A DNA stretch of 64,000 nt from Gillisia sp. Hel1_33_143 (GTDB lineage: Bacteria; Bacteroidota; Bacteroidia; Flavobacteriales; Flavobacteriaceae): the NCBI RefSeq assembly GCF_900104765.1, contig NZ_LT629737.1:124001-188000 (forward strand), in the 5' to 3' direction. Under the pieces are notes generated by a model. The model ran no database searches, was not told where the DNA came from, and was given only the letters and a program-made list of their open reading frames with translations. Below, piece after piece: positions 9,670 through 21,500 of the stretch. The first letter of the stretch is position 1; every line of letters starts with the position of its first letter. The position numbers were made by a program, and so were the translations under genes.

Positions 9670-10373
9670 AATTTTGTTCTTACCAATTTTGTTGTTTCTA
9701 GATCTTCATAGATCATTTCTATAGCATTAGATTGCTTTATAATTTGAGTTATGCTTTTGGTTTTAACAAAACCTCTATCCATTATTACATCAGTATTCAT
9801 ATCACCATTTCCTGCCGCATGATGAAATTTCCATAATGAATTTGCATCTATTTCATTATTAACGCTAAAGTCTTTCAACCAACTAATCCGTTCTGATTTC
9901 ATCTCCTCTGAATAAAGTGGTGAAGAAGACCATATTATAAGTTCTTCTTTTATTTCCCTCACATGCTTTCTTTCTCCATCCCAAACTAGTTCTATAAATT
10001 TTAAATCCATATTCCAATCTCCTGCAATTAAAGTGAATGGTTCGATATTTTCTAGATCATAATTATTTAGCAACTCAACAAGATTCTTAGCCTTTAAAAA
10101 ATCTTTAACCACCACTCCCCTACTTATTCTATATTTATCCTTTCTAATGTGTGATTTAAATTCTCCATTCAACAAACATATTACTCTACAATTATCGCTA
10201 AGCCCTATCCAAGTTCCTCCTGCTTCTGCATCTTTGGGGTAAAGTATGGTTACATTATCTTCAGAGTATTTCATCGGAATAAATGTAGATCTCCCTGCAG
10301 CCTCATCCCTATTAGATGTTAAAACAAAATCATTATTTTTCACAAAATTCCGGCTAAGAGTAACGGTGCACAT
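9666..10373 (-). CDS. NRDE family protein (TANGO2-like)
   Basis: 235 residues. Begins MCTVTL with the conserved Cys at position 2 (an Ntn-hydrolase-like N-terminus once Met is removed), followed by LTSNRDEAAGR, which contains the NRDE motif that names the family. Eukaryotic relatives are TANGO2, implicated in haem or lipid handling; the bacterial role is unknown. No signal peptide. It is convergent with apaG (4-bp overlap of stop codons). Confidence 0.9.
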   Translation of the reverse strand: MCTVTLSRNFVKNNDFVLTSNRDEAAGRSTFIPMKYSEDNVTILYPKDAEAGGTWIGLSDNCRVICLLNGEFKSHIRKDKYRISRGVVVKDFLKAKNLVELLNNYDLENIEPFTLIAGDWNMDLKFIELVWDGERKHVREIKEELIIWSSSPLYSEEMKSERISWLKDFSVNNEIDANSLWKFHHAAGNGDMNTDVIMDRGFVKTKSITQIIKQSNAIEMIYEDLETTKLVRTKF

Positions 10374-10516
10374 AGATATACTAAAATTTAGATTTTAACT
10401 TCATTACAAAAATACGTTAAACCTAAGGAGTCTGTTTACAGGTCTCAGGTTAAACGACTTAATTTTTTTACCTTTAGCCTTATAAATAGAAAACATCAAA
10501 AAAAGTATAAATAATT

Positions 10517-12145
10517 ATGGGAAAAGGATTTTTTCAAGTTCCAACAGCTATAAATGAGCCAATCAAATCATATGCTCCTGGAACTCCTGAACGAGAAGAA
10601 GTATTAAATACTTATAAAGAAATGTGGAACACCAAAATGGATGTACCACTTTATATAGGATCCGAAGAAATTAAAACTGGAGACACTATGGGAATGCGCC
10701 CACCGCATGACCATAAACATGATTTAGGATCATTTCACTTAGCTGAAAAAAAGCATATTGAGAAAGCTATTTCTACTTCCTTAGAAGCAAGACAGCAATG
10801 GGCAGACCTAGATTGGGAACAACGTGCCGCGGTATTTTTAAAGGCTGCAGATCTTATTGCTGGTCCGTATAGAGCTAGAATAAATGCTGCCACGATGATT
10901 GGACAGTCTAAAACTATTTATCAAGCCGAAATAGATTCTGCATGTGAACTCATAGATTTCTTAAGATTTAATGTGGAATACATGTCTCAAATCTATGAAG
11001 AGCAACCAGAATCTTCTGCTGGAGCTTGGAACAGAATTGAATATAGACCTTTAGAAGGCTTTGTATATGCAATTACTCCATTTAACTTTACTGCAATTGC
11101 CGGTAACCTTCCTGCAAGCGCTGCTTTAATGGGAAATACTGTTATTTGGAAGCCAAGTGATAGTCAGGTATTTTCTGCACAAGTAATCATGGAAGTGTTT
11201 AAAGAAGCTGGAGTGCCAGATGGAGTAATTAATATGGTAATGGGAGATCCTGTAATGATCACCGATGCTGTATTAGCTAGTCCAGATTTTGCTGGTATAC
11301 ACTTTACCGGAAGTACAGATGTGTTTAAAGGTATTTGGGCTAAAATCGGTCAGAATATAGATAAATATAAAACTTACCCTCGAATAGTTGGAGAAACCGG
11401 TGGAAAGGATTTCATCTTAGCGCACCCTACAGCAAATGCTAAGCAGGTTGCAACCGCTATCTCTAGAGGGGCTTTTGAATTCCAAGGACAAAAATGTAGC
11501 GCTGCTTCTAGAGTTTACATTCCAAAAAGTATGTGGAAGGAAGTTAAGGATTACGTTGTAGAAGATGTAAAATCTTTTAAAATGGGTTCACCTCAAGATA
11601 TGAGTAACTTCATAACTTCTGTAATTCATGAAGGATCCTTTGATAAGCTGGCTAAATACATAGACAAGGCTAAAGAAGATAAAGATGCAGAAATTGTTGT
11701 GGGAGGTAGTTATGATAAATCTAAAGGATATTTTATAGAGCCTACGGTTATTTTAACAACAGATCCAAAATATACTACAATGGAAACAGAACTTTTTGGA
11801 CCCGTTGTAACCATTTATGTTTATGATGATAACAAATGGGAAGAAACACTTAAGCTAGTAGATGAAACAAGTATTTACGCCCTTACTGGTGCTGTACTTT
11901 CTGGAGACAGATATGCTGCTACCCAGGCAACTAAAGCACTTCAAAATGCTGCAGGTAACTTCTACATAAATGATAAACCAACAGGAGCCGTTGTTGGGCA
12001 ACAACCTTTTGGAGGAGCAAGAGCAAGTGGAACCAATGACAAAGCAGGTTCTAAACTGAATTTATTAAGATGGGTTTCACCTAGATTGATAAAAGAAACT
12101 TTTGTAGCTGCTAAAGATTACAGATATCCATTTATGGGAGAATAA
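10517..12145 (+). CDS. pruA: L-glutamate gamma-semialdehyde (1-pyrroline-5-carboxylate) dehydrogenase
   Basis: 542 residues, normal for the monofunctional enzyme of the GSALDH/ALDH4 type. Oxidises glutamate semialdehyde to glutamate with NAD+ in proline breakdown. Catalytic residues of the aldehyde dehydrogenase fold are in place: Glu293 in VGETGGKDF and the nucleophile Cys327 in GQKCSAASRVYIP. The C-terminal QQPFGGARASGTNDKAGS segment is typical of P5C dehydrogenases. No proline dehydrogenase gene is next to it. It has a TACCTTTA box about 45 bp upstream of the ATG and a strong terminator 25 bp after the stop. Confidence 0.97.
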   Translation: MGKGFFQVPTAINEPIKSYAPGTPEREEVLNTYKEMWNTKMDVPLYIGSEEIKTGDTMGMRPPHDHKHDLGSFHLAEKKHIEKAISTSLEARQQWADLDWEQRAAVFLKAADLIAGPYRARINAATMIGQSKTIYQAEIDSACELIDFLRFNVEYMSQIYEEQPESSAGAWNRIEYRPLEGFVYAITPFNFTAIAGNLPASAALMGNTVIWKPSDSQVFSAQVIMEVFKEAGVPDGVINMVMGDPVMITDAVLASPDFAGIHFTGSTDVFKGIWAKIGQNIDKYKTYPRIVGETGGKDFILAHPTANAKQVATAISRGAFEFQGQKCSAASRVYIPKSMWKEVKDYVVEDVKSFKMGSPQDMSNFITSVIHEGSFDKLAKYIDKAKEDKDAEIVVGGSYDKSKGYFIEPTVILTTDPKYTTMETELFGPVVTIYVYDDNKWEETLKLVDETSIYALTGAVLSGDRYAATQATKALQNAAGNFYINDKPTGAVVGQQPFGGARASGTNDKAGSKLNLLRWVSPRLIKETFVAAKDYRYPFMGE

Positions 12146-12170
12146 TTGGCTCTCCATAAATCAACATCAA

Positions 12171-12201
12171 AAAGCTCGTAGTTATTCTACGAGCTTTTTT
12201 T
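12171..12201 (+). terminator. Intrinsic terminator of pruA
   Basis: Perfect 11-bp stem AAAGCTCGTAG / CTACGAGCTTT with a 5-base loop (TTATT), followed by a T run. Confidence 0.9.
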
Positions 12202-12543
12202 ATGAACTATTAGCAAGTCCTTAAATCTTAATTCTTATTAATGCTATTACTTAAATAGATATTCTCCAAGTTACCTTCTGATCTAACACTAAATAATTAT
12301 AGATCTTTTATAAATGCATCTCTAGATTAGATGTAGAGTTATATTAAAAAAGAGCCTTGTTTAGTTGAAATCACAATTTTACCGGTTGAAAGTTCTATAA
12401 TGATTTTTAGATGTTCTTAAAGAGAGTTGATTAAAAAGATGTATTTCATCGATAAATGCCGTTTTTTACCAAATTAAAATTCGCTAAGTTCTTAATTTAT
12501 ATAATTTTATGCTAATTTTGAACATTGTCCCAAAATGTTCTGA
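12202..12543. other. Upstream region of the 3124-residue gene
   Basis: About 340 bp without a gene. It holds a TAATTTTG -7 box at 12513-12520 (24 bp before the ATG) and a 7-bp inverted repeat GAACATT-N7-AATGTTC at 12520-12540 lying between that box and the start codon. No RNA gene or other small ORF with support was seen in the rest. Confidence 0.5.
12513..12520 (+). promoter_or_regulatory. Candidate -7 box (TAATTTTG) of the 3124-residue gene
   Basis: Exact TAnnTTTG match 24 bp upstream of the ATG at 12544. The inverted repeat that begins at its last base would fall on the first transcribed bases, so it could be an operator or a 5'-UTR hairpin. The -33 element is weak. Confidence 0.45.
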
Positions 12544-15500
12544 ATGAAGAAAATTACTCAAAAAGTAAGAATCCTACTTCTTATCTTATTTGTTGCAGGT
12601 TCTACTTTAAACTTAATTGCTAATAATATTACTACTTCTTTTTCCAGCTACAAAACTGGGGACAAAGCTTCTGTTGCCTTATTTAAAAAAGTAGAGCTAA
12701 ATTCAACATTCGACACTAGTTTTTCGGAAAGACTACAGAATAAATTGGAATCTTATTCTTTAAAAAAAGATTTTTCAGATAGAATCTTGAAAATTGAATT
12801 AGCAGTCGTTGAAAATATAGTAAACAGAACTGCCCGATTAGAAAGCAATTATGCTTTTAATTTGTTTTTAAAACCTTCCATAACACTTGGAGAAATATCT
12901 GCAATTTGTAAAGGAACTACTACTGCAATACTTCCATATAGCGCAACTTCTAATTCTCCAAATAAATATTCCATAGTATTTTCTACCAACGATAAAAATT
13001 TGGGATTTAAAGACATTTCAGCAAAATCTCATCCATTCACTTCGGGGGCGGGAAGCATAAGTATAGTAGTTCCTTCAAATGTACCTTATGGAACATATAC
13101 TGCTACATTTTTTGTAAGTAATGCAGCCAAAGGAGATGACAGAACAATAACTATAAGAATAGAAGATAGTCAAAAACCTACCATATCGGCTCCAGCAGCT
13201 GCTTCAGGAACAACCAATGTTGCGTGTACTTCCACCAATGTCAATTTAGGTTCACCAGCAGTAGCAGACAATTGTACAGCTAAAGCCAATTTAACTGTAA
13301 CCAATAATGCACCTTCTGCTTTTCCTATTGGTAACACTACAGTAACTTGGACGGTAAAAGATGAAGCGAACAATACTGCAACCGCCACTCAAATAGTAAC
13401 TGTTACAGATAATATTAACCCAACTATTACAGCTCCAGCAAATGCTTCAGGAACAACCAATGTTGCGTGCACTTCCACCAATGTCAATTTAGGCTCACCA
13501 GTAATAGCAGATAATTGTACTGCTAAAGCTAATTTGACTGTAACTAATAATGCACCTTCTGCATTCCCTATTGGAAACACTACAGTTACTTGGACGGTAA
13601 AAGATGCAGCCAACAATATTACAACCGCTACTCAAATAGTAACCGTTACAGATAATATCAATCCAACAATAACAGCTCCAGCAGCTGCTTCGGGAACCAC
13701 CAATGTTGCATGTACTTCCACCAATGTCAATTTAGGTTCACCAGCAGTAGCAGACAATTGTACTGCTAAAGCTAATTTGACTGTAACCAATAATGCGCCA
13801 TCTGCTTTCCCTATTGGTAACACTACAGTAATTTGGACAGTGAAAGATGCAGCCAACAATACTGCAACCGCTACTCAATTAGTAACTGTAACAGATAATA
13901 TTAACCCAACTATTACAGCTCCAGCCGACAAAACTGTAAGTGCAGATAACAATAAATGTACTGCTTCAGGATTAAATTTAGGAATTCCCACTACTGCAGA
14001 TAACTGTGGAATAAAGAGCGTAACAAATAATGCACCAGCAACTTTTCCTTTGGGAGAGACTACAATCACCTGGACAGTGACTGATAATTCAGATAATACT
14101 CAAACCGCTACTCACAAGGTTATAGTTGAAGATAAGCAGGCTCCATCAACACCTACTTTATCCAATATAGAGAACTGGAGTTGTGGAAAGGAGATCACAA
14201 ATTTCCCTACCACTATAGACAACTGTGCAGGAGAAATAACTGGTACAACTACCGATCCGCTGGTATACGAGGGTTTTGGAGAATATACAATTACATGGAC
14301 TTTTACAGATAATGCCAACAATAGTACAACTGCTAATCAAACAATCATTATCCCAGAACCTACAGTTGATATTCCTTCAATTAATGGAAATGAGTATTGT
14401 AATGAGAGCACTGTTCCCGGTGTAAATTTTACTGGAAATACGCTAAGCAATAAAAGATATGATTGGTCTTATAAAGCTAATAACAGCAGTAGTATAGACA
14501 TAGGTTTACCTAACAGTGGTACAGGAAATATACCAGAATTTACAGCAAAAAATAATGGTAGCGAGATTATTAATGTTGAATTTACAGTCACACCTTTTGG
14601 AAACAGCTGTAAAGGAATTCCAATAACGTTTACTTTTAGTATTAAACCGACTCCTACAATGACAAGACCTGATGATATTGTTGTTTGTTCTGGAGAACAG
14701 ATTAATCAAATATCATTTCCTGATAGGATATTCTCTGTTTCTAATTCTAGTATTTCATGGACTAACAATAACACTTCAATAGGCCTAGCAGCTGTGGGAA
14801 ATGGAAATATAAAAGCATTTAAAGCTTCAAATGATAGTAATGAAAATGTAATTGCCACTATCACCACTACTCCTTCTGCAAATAATTGTGAAGGAATCGC
14901 TCAAAGTTTTACAATCACTGTAAAACCAAAACCTGCAATTAGTACTACGCTAGAAAATAAGACTTATTGTAATGGAAATTCTACTGATATTATACCCTTA
15001 CAGTCTGGAGTTACGGGTACCACCTATAACATTACAGGAGGAAGCGCGATTGGATTGGCAAATAGAACAAATATTAAAGAGATTCCTAGTTTTAGTGCAA
15101 AAGCTGGAAATGCAACTATAATTATAACTCCTGTTGCAAATGGTTGTCTGGGTATCCCCGCTACTTACACTGTGTTAGTGAATCCTACACCCTCACTTTC
15201 TGCTAATCCTGCCACTCAGGCAATATGCTCTGGTGGTGTAACAGCTATTAATTTAAGTGGAAGCGGACAATCTTATAGTTGGACACTTGCAGAAGTTGGT
15301 AGTAATATTACAGGAGCTGTAGAAGGAAGTGGAACTTCTATTGCTCAAACTCTCACCAATTCTGGCACACAACCGCAAGTAGTTAAATACAAAATAACTC
15401 CTGAAGCAAATGGATGTACAGGTACTCCTATTACGGTTGCAGTAACTGTTAATCCACTACCAGATTTCGTTATTGACATTCCGGAATGTCAATCAACAGT

Positions 15501-18500
15501 AGATCTTACAGATCCTTCTATTAAAACAACAACCTTATCTGGATTAACGTATACATATTGGCAAAATGCACAAGCTACTACCCAATTGCAAAATCCTTCA
15601 GATGTAGGATTGGGAACATACTATATAAAAGGAACTACCTCATCAGGATGTTTTATTATAAATGAAGTAATAGTAGATAATATAAAACCAGTTCTAACAA
15701 GTTCTATAACTCCGCCAGATATTTGCTCAAATACTGTATTTAATTATAGCCCAGAAAGTAACATAGATGGGACAACCTACAGCTGGACGAGAGCCGCTGT
15801 AAATGGAATTAGTAATCCAGAAGCTTCCTCTACAGAAGAAAACAAAAATAACCCGAACGAAATTTTAAATAATACTACTACTAATAGTATTGAAGTTACA
15901 TATGTATATACTTTAAAATCCCAGGGAGAATGCATCAATACTCAAACGGTTAAAGTAAATGTGAAACCAACTCCTATGCTTCAAGATCAGGATTATGGAT
16001 CTGAGCTTTGTAGTGGAGATTTATTCGAATATATTCCACAAAGTACTTTGGGGGGTACTAATTTTACGTGGGAAAGGCGTAGTGCAAATGGAAGTGTCCA
16101 ATCGTCTGGTAATGGATCAATATCAGAAAGATTAAATAATGATACAGAGAACAATATAGTTTTTACCTATTACTACACGTTGAGTAATAGTTTATGCTCA
16201 AATCCTGAAGAATTCAGCGTGTCAGTAACCGTATTACCTACTTTTCAAGTGGAGGCCAGTGCTTCAAGAATAGAAATTTGTCCTGGAGAAAGTATCGATC
16301 TATTTTCTTCAACAGAACTTGTTCAAGACATCGAAGAAACTTTATTGTCTGAAGATTTTAATTCTGGCATCAATTGGAGCCCCAATAATGCTGGATCTGC
16401 TACTTGGTCAAGACAAAATAATTATAATCCTCCTGAAGGTGGGGGTACTATAAATTCTGGGAGTGGAAGTTTTGCGGTAGCTAATAAGTTAAATTTGAAT
16501 CCCAATTCCAACATTAGAGAATCGAACCTTATTACACCAGCGTTCTCAACACAAGGCTATACCTCTTTAACACTTGATTTTAGACACTTTTACCGTGATG
16601 TTAGTGAGAACTGGGGAGATTTTGCAGTAATTGATTATTCCATAAATAATGGCGCTTCGTGGAATGTTTATACCTTCTTTAATAATACTCAGGGCAGTCC
16701 TAACGCTTTTGCAAGTTTTAATAATCCAATTAGTGAGATAATAGGACATGATCAAGTGAGAATTAGGTTTCGCTTTCTAAATCAAGGAAATGATTCGAGA
16801 GCTTATAGTTGGGCTATTGATGACGTTACTATTACTGGAGAGATACAAAGTACTCCAGAAGTAGAATGGACATCCAGTACCGATGAAAACTGGACTTCTA
16901 ACGAGCAAAATCCTACAAATGTAACACCTAGCGGGACCACGGTCTATACTGTAAAATATACAGACCCAGATTTGGAATGTCCTGGAAGGGCTTCTATAGA
17001 AGTTGTAGTTCGACAACCACCACAACCAAAAATTATAGCTGATTATTGTGCTTTCCCTGAAGATCCCAATAAGATTAGACTTTACGTGGAAGGTTATTTT
17101 GATACCTACGAATGGAATAGTTCAGGCGAGCAAATAAATGGAGGAAGGGAAATTATTGTGACTAAAGCTCAGGGATACACTGTTCGTGTAACTAAAGATG
17201 GCTGTGAAGGATCTGCATCTATAGACATTTCTAGAAATTTAATTATAAATGGAGATTTTGAGCAAGGTAATACTGGTTTTATAACTCAATATGGATATAG
17301 AACTAATAATCCCTCAGTTAGGAACGAATTGGTTCCAGAAGGTCTATACACCGTAGATAAACGTTCAAATCCATATCATTCTGCATTTAATGATAACGGA
17401 GATCATACTACAGGGGATGGTAATTTTATGATCATTAATGGGGATCCTAATCTAGGGCAGACTGTCTGGGAGACTAATGGATTTTTAGATGTTCTGCCAA
17501 ATAAAAATTATTATTTTGGGGCATGGACTACAAACCTTGTATACAGAAATGAAGCAAATAAATACGCTAGATTAAGACTTCAAATATTAGTACCTGGGAA
17601 TAATACACCCGTTGCAGAATCTAATTTAGGTGACCTTACATTTCAACCTGTTGGGAAATGGGTAGAATTTTTTAATCCACAATTATGGAATTCAGGAGAT
17701 AATACTAAAGTAAAAATTAGAATTATCAATGAAAATACCGTTAGAGATGGAAATGATTTTGGTATTGACGACATTTCATTTGCCGAAATTAGCTCAGTAA
17801 GTTTTGATTTCGCACCAACTTACGATCCTATTTGTGAGGATTCAAATCTCAATCTATATGCAAATTTAGAAGGCGGAAGAGATCCTATAACTTTTAAATG
17901 GACAGGTCCAAACGGTTATACCTCGACTGAAGAAAATCCGGTAATACCCAATGCCACAACTGCCAATAATGGCCTATATAGTTTAGTTATTACCGATTTT
18001 TATGGTTGTAATAATGAAAGTAAATCAATTGAAGTTAACATTCAAAAAGTTGATGCAGGAGAAGACCAAGTTGTTTGTTCTAACGGAACGGGTGTTCAAT
18101 TAACGGGTGCTATATCTGGCTCTAATGCAGGTGGAACCTGGTCTACTAATGGAAGTGGAAGCTTTTCTAGTAATACAGATCTTGAAGCAATCTATACGCC
18201 AAGTATGCAAGACCTAACGTTATCCTCTATCACTCTTACATTAACATCTAATGATACTGATGCAACTTGTAGTGACGAGGTATCCATATCTTTTAATATA
18301 GCTCCGGTAGCAGAAGTCAGCATAACTCCTGTTACATGTTTTGGTGCCAATGATGGTTCAGCCACTGTTAATATTGAGCAGAATACAGGAACAGCACCTT
18401 TTACCTATGAATGGAAAAACGGCGACACTTCTATTAATCAAACTACGCAAACAGCCACAGGACTTGCTCCGAATCCAGATGGTTATAGTGTAATTGTTAC

Positions 18501-21500
18501 AGATTCTAACGGATGTTCTACAACTGTTATTTCTGGAGCTATAGAAGAGCCTTCTGCTCTTCAAATTGATGAAATTACTAATACAAATGTCACCTGTTTT
18601 GGTGGCCAAGATGGTTCTGCTACTATAAAGGTATCTGGTGGATTCATTACTACAGATACTTCGCTATATGTATTAAGTCTATTAGATTCAGAAGGAAATG
18701 AAATTGTAATTGAAAATTCAAATGAATCTGGATCATTATTAATAGAGAACCTCAAGGCTGGTGTTTACACTTTTACCGCTAATACAATTAATGGTTGTAG
18801 TTTACTTACTGAAAATGTTGTTATAGACCAACCCCTAGAAATTATTGTTGATGCCGGGGAAGACATTAATCCTTTAGAATGTGGAATTACAAGAGTTACA
18901 CTCAGTGCAATTCTAGTAGACCCAACGCTAGGTGAAGGAAGATGGGAAGTATTAGCTCCTTCTGGAGCGACAAATGTTTCATTTGAAAATAACCTTCAGA
19001 ATAATACAGTCTTTAATGGAGAATCTGGAATAACCTATGAATTAGCGTGGATCGTAAAGCCATCTATTGCAGCTTGTCCTGAAATTATTGATACCATAAA
19101 TGTCATTTTACCTGAAGCATGTAGTAAATTAAATTTTGATGGAGTAGATGATTATGTAGACGCTGGTAATAATTTTGCAATGGGTCCCGATGATTTCACG
19201 ATTGAAGCATGGATAAAACCAAATGCCATTTCAGGAGTGAACACCGTAATCTCTAGAAGAACAGATGGTGAATCGAACAAGGGTTATGATCTATTTTTAA
19301 ATAATGGAGCTCCTACATTTAGAGTTAGAGACAGATCTGTTTCTAGCACTAAAGTAGTAAAAACAGATAGATGGTACCATATTGCTGGAGTTTATACCAG
19401 TTCAAAAATTAGTTTGTATGTAGACGGTATTGAAGTTCAGAATAACACAAATAATATTCCGAATGGTTCAGGAAACTTCGACGCACTCTTCTTAATTGGA
19501 GCTACTCATGCTCCTTTAGAAACAAAACTAACTAAACAACACTTTAACGGATTCATAGAAGAGGTGAGAGTATGGAGAAAACCTTTATCTATAGAACATA
19601 TTAGATTTTTCATGAATCAAAGGTTGATAAAAGTTGGAACTAAAGTAGATGGTGAGATCTTAGATCAAGATCTTAATTTACCAAATGCTCCTACACTTAC
19701 AGATTTTAATGATCTAAAAGGCTATTATCCACTAATTGCTAGAGGAGGTTCAATAGATTCTGGTAAAACTCCTAATAACGGGGCTGATGGAAATATTGCA
19801 GATGGTGTTCTAAAGAATATCCAACTTATGCAAGATAATACTGCACCATTACCATATATCTTAAATTCTGAAAACAGTAATTGGTTTACTAAAGCAACTT
19901 GGAAGTTGCCATTAGATTTTAATGGAATCTCAAAAGATTTTCAATTAGTTGATGTTTGGGATGCTCCTAACAGTATTGGGATCAATGGAGAAAAGATAAA
20001 TTGGAATATAGTTCAGCTTAATGGTAAATCTGTTAAGAACCCAGCAGGAAATGATATTCAGTTATTAGCGCTGCTGGATGAAGGTGGAAGTCTTAATATG
20101 GAAGGAAGTAATGAAAATAGCGGTAGCGGATTGACAATTACTCACTATCTAGACCTTGATGGTAAAATCGATCTTAACGGGGAATCTCAACTTGTGCAAA
20201 CTCAAGGAAGTATTTTAGAGAAAACCAGTGCCGGATATATTGAAAGAGATCAACAAGGAACTGCCAATAGTTTTAATTATAATTATTGGAGTTCACCTGT
20301 ATCACTTCAGAACGCTGGTACTAACTCTGGATATACTATTTCTAGCGTTATGCTAAATGGTACAGATTTAAGTAAACCAATTCCAATGACCTTTGTAGAT
20401 GGTGCCTATGCAGCAGATGATGCAGCAGTAAATATTACAACATATTGGCTATATAAGTTTAGAGGAACAGCTAGTATTTATAGTGAATGGAAATATGTTG
20501 GAAAGAACGGAGCTTTACTTGCCGGCGAAGGATTTACAATGAAAGGCACCTCTGGAAATGCTGCTATAAAAGACAGACAGAATTATACATTCAAAGGAAA
20601 GCCTAATAATGGAGATATCTCTTTAAATATTGGTAAAAACCAGAATTATTTACTTGGTAATCCATACCCATCAGCTTTAAATGCAGATCAATTTATAAAA
20701 GACAACTTAAAAACCTCTAGCGGAGGTAATAACACATCAGGAAATATCTTTAATGGTGCTTTATATTTCTGGGATCATTTTGCCGGAAAAACGCACAACC
20801 TTGCAGAATATATTGGAGGTTATGCCACCTATAATCTTTCTGGTGGAGTACCTGCCGTAGCTACAGATGAACGCATAAATAATACGGGAGAAAGTAGTGA
20901 AGTGTACTTTGGTAATAATGCAAAGATCCCCCAAAAATATATTCCTGTAGCTCAAGGTTTCTTTGTGAACACTGTTTTAGATCCTAAGATCTCAGGAAAT
21001 ATCACTGTAGACGGTGGAGACGTTCTATTTAATAATGGGCAACGTGCTTTTGCTAAAGAGACAAAATCCGACTCTCAATTTTTAAGTCAGGAGAAACCAA
21101 AAACTAAAGGACAAGAAAAACAAACCGACGTAAGACCTAAGATCAGATTGGTGTATGAATCTCCAAAAGGATTTAACAGACAAATTTTGGTTACAGCAGA
21201 TGAGAATACTACCAATGGATTTGATCTAGGGTATGATGCTATGTTGAATGACAATAATGCTGAAGACATGTATTGGGTAATTAACCAAAATGCTTTTGTA
21301 ATTCAAGGAGTACCAAATTTCAATAAAGATCAAGTGCTTCCTTTAGGAGTAAAATTAAAAGAAAAAGGAGAGTTAACAATTAAGATCAATGAATTAGAAA
21401 ACATCAAAAATGATATAGAAATTTTTATAAGAGATGCAGCAGATAGCACCTATCATGATCTTCGAGCATCACACTTTGTAGCTACTCTAGAAGGTGGTAC

